From JAFDVL01 sp043783625 (GTDB taxonomy: Bacteria > Acidobacteriota > Blastocatellia > RBC074), in NCBI GenBank assembly GCA_043783625.1, contig JAYVZE010000190.1:42193-106192 (forward strand): DNA of 64,000 nucleotides. Reading direction: 5' to 3'. The notes below the pieces were generated by a model. It was not told the DNA's origin. It did no database searches and saw nothing but the letters and a program-made list of their open reading frames with translations. The position numbers and the translations under genes are program-made. This document shows, in pieces, positions 59,246 to 64,000 of this stretch. Numbering within the stretch: position 1 is the first letter of the stretch; each line of letters starts with the position of its first letter.

Positions 59246-62131
59246 ATGTATCTTGTAAATAAACCCCGCAAGCAAATAATTCCGGCACTGATAACTCTCG
59301 CGTTATCGCTTGCTCCAATTTTTGCGCAGACGCAACAACCAATCACGCAAGCTCCTCCGGCTCCGAAACCTTACGAAGATCGTAATAAACTCGAAGACCT
59401 CGAAGACCGTTCTGAAGACATTGCTAATGGAATTTTAGAATTGGCGATGGCGGTGCGCGATGGAAACACCAAAAAGATTTCTGAGTATTTTGACGAAGGC
59501 GCGAAGGTCACGGCACTCCCTTCTGAAACCACTCCGGCGCAGCCTGAAGTGAAATGGATTCAGAAATTCGGTTGGAAATTTGAGCCGAAAACATTGGTCG
59601 CGACGAATCGTGCCGGCCTCGCCAAACAGTGGGAAGCTTTCTTATCCAACTTCTCTGAAATCGAAGATGTACGATTTAAATTACGCGCCTCAAACTTCGA
59701 TGAAACGGGACGCACCGCAAAATCTCTGGTGTACTTTTTCATCATCGGACGCAACGCCCAAGGGCAACGCACCTGGGTACGCGTCACGGCGGATACAATT
59801 TTCACACTGAGCAAAGACAGCCAGGAAATCTGCGGTATCAAAAATAGTTTGAGCAAAGAAGACGGGCATTGGCTCATCACAGAATTTTCAATTAACCCGA
59901 TCAACAGTTTGTCCGCGACGACAGAATTATTTTCCGAAGTCGCTGAATCAGCCGGACTCGGTGCAAAAATTCCCGCGTATGGCGAACCCGGCAATACCGG
60001 GTTTATCTGGCACGGCGCAGCCTCTGCCGATTTCAACAACGATGGCTGGATGGATTTATTCGTCACAGCTTCAGATCGAAATTATCTTTACTTAAACGAC
60101 GGAAAAGGAAAATTCAACGATGCTTCCGAATCAGCCGGATTGCAATATTTAGCGAGCGGCGCAGGCCCGTTAGCGTTGGATTTCGACAACGATGGCGATG
60201 TAGATATTTTCATCGCTACGGTCGGCAAACAGATTCTTTTTGAAAATCGCTCGAAGCAGGATGGCAAACTTGAATTCCGCGATGTCTCGCTGGAAGCGGG
60301 CGTCGGCATCGCTTCTGAAGCCTACGGATTTTCGGCGACGGCGGCTGACATCAACGGTGACGGGCTGCCGGATATTTATGTTTCGTCTTATAACCAATAC
60401 GGCGCAATCATGCCGGATTCGTGGTTCCGTGCGATGAACGGCACGCCGAATTTGCTCTTCATTAATCATGGTAATGGGAAGTTCAAAGAGGATGCCAAAA
60501 AATGGGGCATTGCTGATCGCCGTTGGAGCTACGCCGCAATTTTCGGCGATGTGAACGGAGATAATAAACAGGATTTATTTGTCGCCAACGACTTCGGCGA
60601 AAAAGCTCTTTACATCAATAAAGGCGACCATTTTGAAGACGAAGCCAAAGAGCGCGGCGTCCTTGATCCGGGCAACGGAATGGGTGCGATGTTTGGCGAT
60701 TATAACAACGATGGCTTGCTGGATTTGCACGCGACGAATATGTCTTCGACGGCGGGAAATCGCATTTTAAATCGCTTGTTTCCGACTCAAAATTCCGGCA
60801 ATAACGTCCTGAAAAAATTGGCGGCAGGAAATGATTTATTTGAAAATTTAGGTAACGGATTTTACAAAGACGTGACCGCCGATGTCGGAGGATTATCAGG
60901 ACAATGGGCGTGGGGCGGCGGCTTTATTGACTTCGATAATGATGGTTGGGAAGACCTTTACACACCGAACGGATTTATTTCCGGCAAATCTATGGCGGAC
61001 ACCTGAAGCCAGTTCTGGCGTCAAGTTGTGACGCACGACAATGGTGAAGGTAAGAAAGACAAAGGCGTCTTACGCGAAGATCAAAATTCATTAATGGGCA
61101 AAGGGTTTTCATTCAGCGGATACGAACGTGATCCCGTATTTTTAAGCCTCGGCAAAAATGATAAAGGACAAGTGAAATATCTGGATGTCTCCGGCTTGAG
61201 TGGAATGGATTCCATCACCGACGGACGCGCCGGAGTCTTCGCCGACTTCGATAACGACGGCGATTTGGATGTTTTTTCGACGACGATTCAAGGTCAATCG
61301 CACCTGCTCTTCCGCAACAATGTGGGCAGTGCAAATAATTTTCTACGGATCACGTTGAATGGAACCAGCAGCGGCAAAGACGCTTTTGGAACCGTCGTCC
61401 GCCTGAAAACTTCCGTAGGTACGGAAACAAAAATTAAAGCCGGTGGATCAGGATTCGTTTCGCAAAGTGATCCACGATTATTGTTCGGACTCGGCAAAGA
61501 TACGACCGTAAAATCCATGGAAGTCACGTGGCCGAACGGTAAAAAACAAACCTTCGGAAATGTCGCTGCGAATGCTTCCATCGCCATCACTGAAGGTCAG
61601 GAAAAATTTGTTCTCATCAAAGAAAACAAAGTGAATTTGCCTGATCCACTCTCAAAAGAAGATCGCTTATTTGCAACATTGAAGTTGAAAAAAGGGCAGC
61701 CCTTGCCTGCGCTAATGGTTGATAAATTGGACGGAACGAAAGCTCCGCTGACTTCGATGCTGACCAAAGGCAACAAGACGCTCATCAACTTGTGGGCGAC
61801 GTGGTGCATTCCATGTTTGAAGGAAATGCCCGAACTCGACAAGCTCTATCCAAACCTCAAAGCCAATAAAATCAACCTCATCGGCTTGAGCATTGATACT
61901 GACGAAGGCGGCAAAAAAGGTTTTCAACTGGTCAATGATTTTTTGACGAAGCGGAAAGTTTCCTATCCTGTCGGAGTGATTGGCGAAGCTGGCGGGCGGC
62001 AAATTTACGCCGTCGAAGACCCGGCTGTCCCACTTTCGATTTTGCTGGATGAAAAAGGTAACGTCGAAAAAGTCATTGGCGGATGGTCACGACAAACCGC
62101 GCAAATCTTTGAGAAACTGGCAGTGAAATAA
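59246..62131 (+). CDS. Putative selenoprotein: NTF2-like / VCBS / UnbV / TlpA-type thioredoxin fusion
   Basis: The frame from ATG 59246 (AGGTAGAATAG upstream) contains one in-frame TGA at 61004-61006 and then stays open to TAA at 62131, in total 961 residues with U587. It has a signal peptide, and residues 45-230 look NTF2/SnoaL-like. FG-GAP/VCBS calcium repeats follow (DFNNDGWMDLF, DFDNDGDVDIF, DINGDGLPDIY, DYNNDGLLDLH, DFDNDGWEDLY), as in CRTAC1 proteins. The TGA comes just after GKSMADT and before SQFWRQVV. Then come an ASPIC/UnbV-type part and a TlpA-like thioredoxin with LWATWCIPCLKEM (C854, C857). A SECIS-like hairpin begins 11 bases after the TGA. The alternative is a nonsense mutation. 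Confidence 0.82.
61018..61034 (+). promoter_or_regulatory. SECIS-like hairpin of the VCBS/TlpA selenoprotein
   Basis: The stem GCGTC (61018-61022) and GACGC (61030-61034) encloses the loop AAGTTGT. GT steps lie 19-23 bases after the TGA, in the distance range known for bacterial SECIS elements. It is the weakest of the three in stem length. Confidence 0.6.
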
Positions 62132-62159
62132 TGTGCCAGCAAAATGCAGGCGCACCCGT

Positions 62160-62738
62160 TTATGAATTCCAATCCTCTTTTTTTCCGCGCCCGACACCCA
62201 GCGCATCAGCTACCCGATTGATATAATTAAACCATGAAGCAATCAGGGTAATTTGCAAAATTCCCTGTTCATCAAAACCGACAGCCTGCAATTTACGGTG
62301 ATCGTCCGGCGTCAGGCGCGTCGCATCTTTAGTTAATTGGATGACGTAATCCAGCATCACACGATCTTGTTCACTGAGCGGAGCATTCGTGTAATCGTCA
62401 CGCAATGCGGCAATCAATTTTTCGTCCAGTGTCACCAGACGCAGAAACTCTGCGTGCGATTCCGTTCAGTAAAAACAGCGGTTCTGTAATGAAACCATCG
62501 TCGCAATCATCTCGTGCTGATCGCGGCGGAGCGGCAAATCAGGCGACAACATCGCACCGTATCCGGCAAAAATATGATACAGCGCATCAGGAATCAGTGA
62601 ATGTGAAGCAACAACACTGTCCCCGCCAGGTGAATTCCCTGCGCCGTATTCCGGCGGATAAAGTGCGCGTTGCGCTTCCATCGCCAGCCGCATTTTCTCA
62701 TCGGCCTCATCTATCGGAATTGTGCGAATCCACGTCAT
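62160..62738 (-). CDS. Putative selenoprotein: AhpD/CMD-type peroxidase-like protein with CxxU
   Basis: The frame from 62738 reads MTWIRTIPIDEADEKMRLAM and continues to NRCFY, then TGA (62466-62468), then TESHAEFLRLV and on to a TAA at 62160, in total 192 residues with U91. AhpD and related peroxidases use a CxxC...H motif; here it becomes C88-F-Y-U91 with H95 in the expected place. Further signatures are LRRDQHEMIATMVSLQNRC and FNYINRVADALGVG. The protein would reduce peroxides using the Cys-Sec pair. AhpD-like selenoproteins are a described class. A SECIS-type hairpin follows. The TGA-split halves would otherwise look like a pseudogene. Confidence 0.9.
62439..62455 (-). promoter_or_regulatory. 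SECIS-like hairpin of the AhpD-like selenoprotein
   Basis: On the minus strand ACGCAGA-GTT-TCTGCGT forms a perfect 7-bp stem. The loop GUU starts 18 bases after the TGA, matching bacterial SECIS spacing and the need for GU at the tip. Confidence 0.78.
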
Positions 62739-62755
62739 AGAAATATCCCTTATCT

Positions 62756-62860
62756 GGAGTGCTGCGGCTCGACGCAGCTTTTATTTCGCTGGTGGAGATT
62801 TAAGGTTAAGATGAGAGTTTACAGCAACGAACGCAAAGCTGCGTCGAGCCGCAGCACTCC
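62756..62860. repeat. REP/BIME-like element GGAGTGCTGCGGCTCGACGC
   Basis: The left arm GGAGTGCTGCGGCTCGACGC (from 62756) and the right arm ending GCAGCACTCC (62860) are inverted copies. Each has the inner palindrome GCTGCG-GCTCGA-CGCAGC and a GGAG foot. It is related to the element at 1842-1973. The right arm is translated as the last residues of the DUF3179 protein. Confidence 0.88.
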
Positions 62861-64000
62861 ATACAATAGATCACGCGCGCCCAGGGTATACACCAGCGAA
62901 TCAGGATGATAAGTCTTCCAATCGAACCAGTAATCTTTCAGCACGGGGACTGGTTTCAATTGCTTCCCTGCCAATGCACCGCTCACGCCCTTACCGCTGA
63001 AATCCCACACGGTAGCGGTCTCGGCATCCACCATCTGCAATTGCTCTCCATCAGTTTTGACTAAGAATTCCAACTGGCGTCCGTCAACCATTCGCTCAAA
63101 AACACGCACCGATTTTTTGTCATCACCAATCACCAGAAAAATTGGCGTCGTGCCGATGCTATCAAGAATCAATCGTTGCTTTTGCAAATCCTCGACCGGA
63201 TACGCTTTGGATTTATTATTCAGCGTAATGCCTGCCATCAAGGTGCGTGGCGAAAAAATATCCTGCGGATTTTTCGGAGTTACGACGGGTAATTTGGCGT
63301 ATTCCTCTTCCCAATTCGCGGCTTCATAATTTTTAGCAACACGCTCATCAGGACGCAACACACGCCCGTTTGGATGTTCATGCTTCCAGACGACAAAAGA
63401 AATTTCATCATTGAAAACGGCGTTGAGTTTTTTACCTTTGAGCGTGCCATGAATCGCTTCGCCCGTGACCTGTTGCCACCACGAACCAGTTTCGTCATCG
63501 CGCATAATGAAATTCTGGTTATTAATTCCTGAAAGGTGAAACGTCAGTTTTTTATTTTCAATTTCGGATTCCCACACCAGACCGGTGTGACAGAGCGTTC
63601 AGTAAGTCGCCGTGATCGGCTTGCCTCCGACGACATCGTTGACGACGTGATGATAGGCCATTTGCCGCACGGGATAAGCCACCGCTTCGCCGTTGATTTC
63701 GACCGCTAAAACCATGTCATTGTCATTGACGAAATTTGCCTCGCTCGCTTTGGCGTACGCGGCATTGGGTAGCGGATTGAACATCCACTCGAAATGATTC
63801 TGACGCGCAAACCACGTTACGGCGATCAAGGGCGCGAGCAGGAGCGGCATCGCAATGCGGCTCCACCATCGCGCGTTGCGCCAAAGCCTGAAGCACAATA
63901 ACAGCGCCAAAACAGAAGCGATGATGGTTGTCCACGGCGCGATGCGACGCAGCCAGAATGACCATTCTACGCCCGTCGCAGTTTGCGCTTTGAACGGCAT
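62819..64000 (-). CDS. Putative selenoprotein: DUF3179 membrane protein with UxxC (5' end may lie outside window)
   Basis: ATG at the last bases (63998-64000) is a possible start, though the gene could extend upstream. Two hydrophobic helices are followed by VLAVEINGEAVAYPVRQMAY and GGKPITATY, then TGA (63599-63601), then TLCHTGLVWESE. DUF3179 proteins usually have a YCPLC-type CxxC here; this one reads Y-U134-T-L-C137. The frame stays open to 62819 for 393 residues, including VWKHEHPNGRVLRPDERV and KDYWFDWKTYHPDSLVY. The last residues (VLRLDAALRSLL) come from a repeat arm. The role of DUF3179 is unknown, but a redox-active pair is implied. Confidence 0.87.
63573..63589 (-). promoter_or_regulatory. 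SECIS-like hairpin of the DUF3179 selenoprotein
   Basis: On the minus strand CACACC-GGTCT-GGTGTG forms a perfect 6-bp stem. The loop GGUCU starts 16 bases after the TGA and equals the apical loop sequence of the E. coli fdhF SECIS element. This is the strongest of the three hairpins. Confidence 0.82.

Noticed and set aside
62160..62738. Two separate short genes or a pseudogene at the AhpD-like locus
   Set aside because: Both halves belong to one domain in one frame, the TGA sits at the catalytic Cys column and a SECIS-like hairpin follows.
59246..64000. Reassigned genetic code in which TGA is an amino acid throughout
   Set aside because: Other genes such as lepA (22605) and the amidohydrolase (3282) end at TGA at the expected family length, and long genes contain no other internal TGA.

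Overview
The window reads as a chromosomal segment of an Acidobacteriota-type bacterium, possibly from the Blastocatellia side of the phylum (inference). The signs are two TonB-dependent receptors with an acidobacterial style of barrel, one with a carboxypeptidase-regulatory N-terminus; a DUF1501/DUF1800/TIGR03790 operon; a TIGR03437 C-terminal domain; LpxK and WaaA, which imply a lipopolysaccharide outer membrane; and moderate GC content. No rRNA, tRNA, CRISPR array or replication origin was seen.

Layout. 0-3.3 kb: 3' end of a TonB receptor, a Tat-exported sugar isomerase-like protein and a secreted amidohydrolase. 3.4-14.7 kb: an AT-rich DpnI homologue, the exported DUF1501/DUF1800 operon, an LD-carboxypeptidase, a SET methyltransferase, an AbiL/RloAB-like ATPase-TOPRIM pair and a VapBC-like pair, so a defence-flavoured stretch. 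14.7-31 kb: an ABC exporter, a full TonB receptor, YihY, an aminotransferase, LepA, hydrolases, a CoA-transferase and an MDR oxidoreductase. 31-38 kb: two Uma2 proteins, a YoeB-type toxin with an unusual antitoxin, an isomerase and XerC. 38-47.8 kb: lpxK-waaA, EF-P, an Old Yellow Enzyme, an acyltransferase, a decayed IS5-type element and a SIS-domain protein. 47.8-55.6 kb: a TIGR03437 gene cut at an IS256 remnant, then a 1783-residue RHS protein with a ParB-like C-terminus and two small putative immunity genes. 56-64 kb: an aminotransferase, a porin and three redox-related genes.

The main discovery is at 59.2-64.0 kb. Three neighbouring genes each contain one in-frame TGA. All three are otherwise open on both sides. 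In two of them the TGA replaces a cysteine of a known motif: CxxC becomes CxxU in an AhpD/CMD-like peroxidase, and CxxC becomes UxxC in a DUF3179 protein. The third is a large NTF2-like/VCBS/UnbV/TlpA fusion. Each TGA is followed 15-20 nt later by a hairpin with GU in its loop, as expected of a bacterial SECIS element; one loop is GGUCU, as in E. coli fdhF. I read these as a selenoprotein cluster. Ordinary gene callers would split them into pseudogene-like halves. TGA is a normal stop elsewhere in the window (lepA, the amidohydrolase), so code reassignment is unlikely. The selenocysteine machinery itself is not in the window.

The second theme is a dense set of REP/BIME-like palindromes. Most loci hold two inverted arms, and most arms are themselves self-complementary. 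Several have a GGAG or GTAG foot, as RAYT-associated REPs do. They belong to several sequence families, yet nearly all lie within about 25 bases of a stop codon. One copy lies inside waaA and adds residues to the enzyme, and others form the C-termini of LpxK and the DUF3179 protein. Two are clear copies of a 150-bp MITE-like element.
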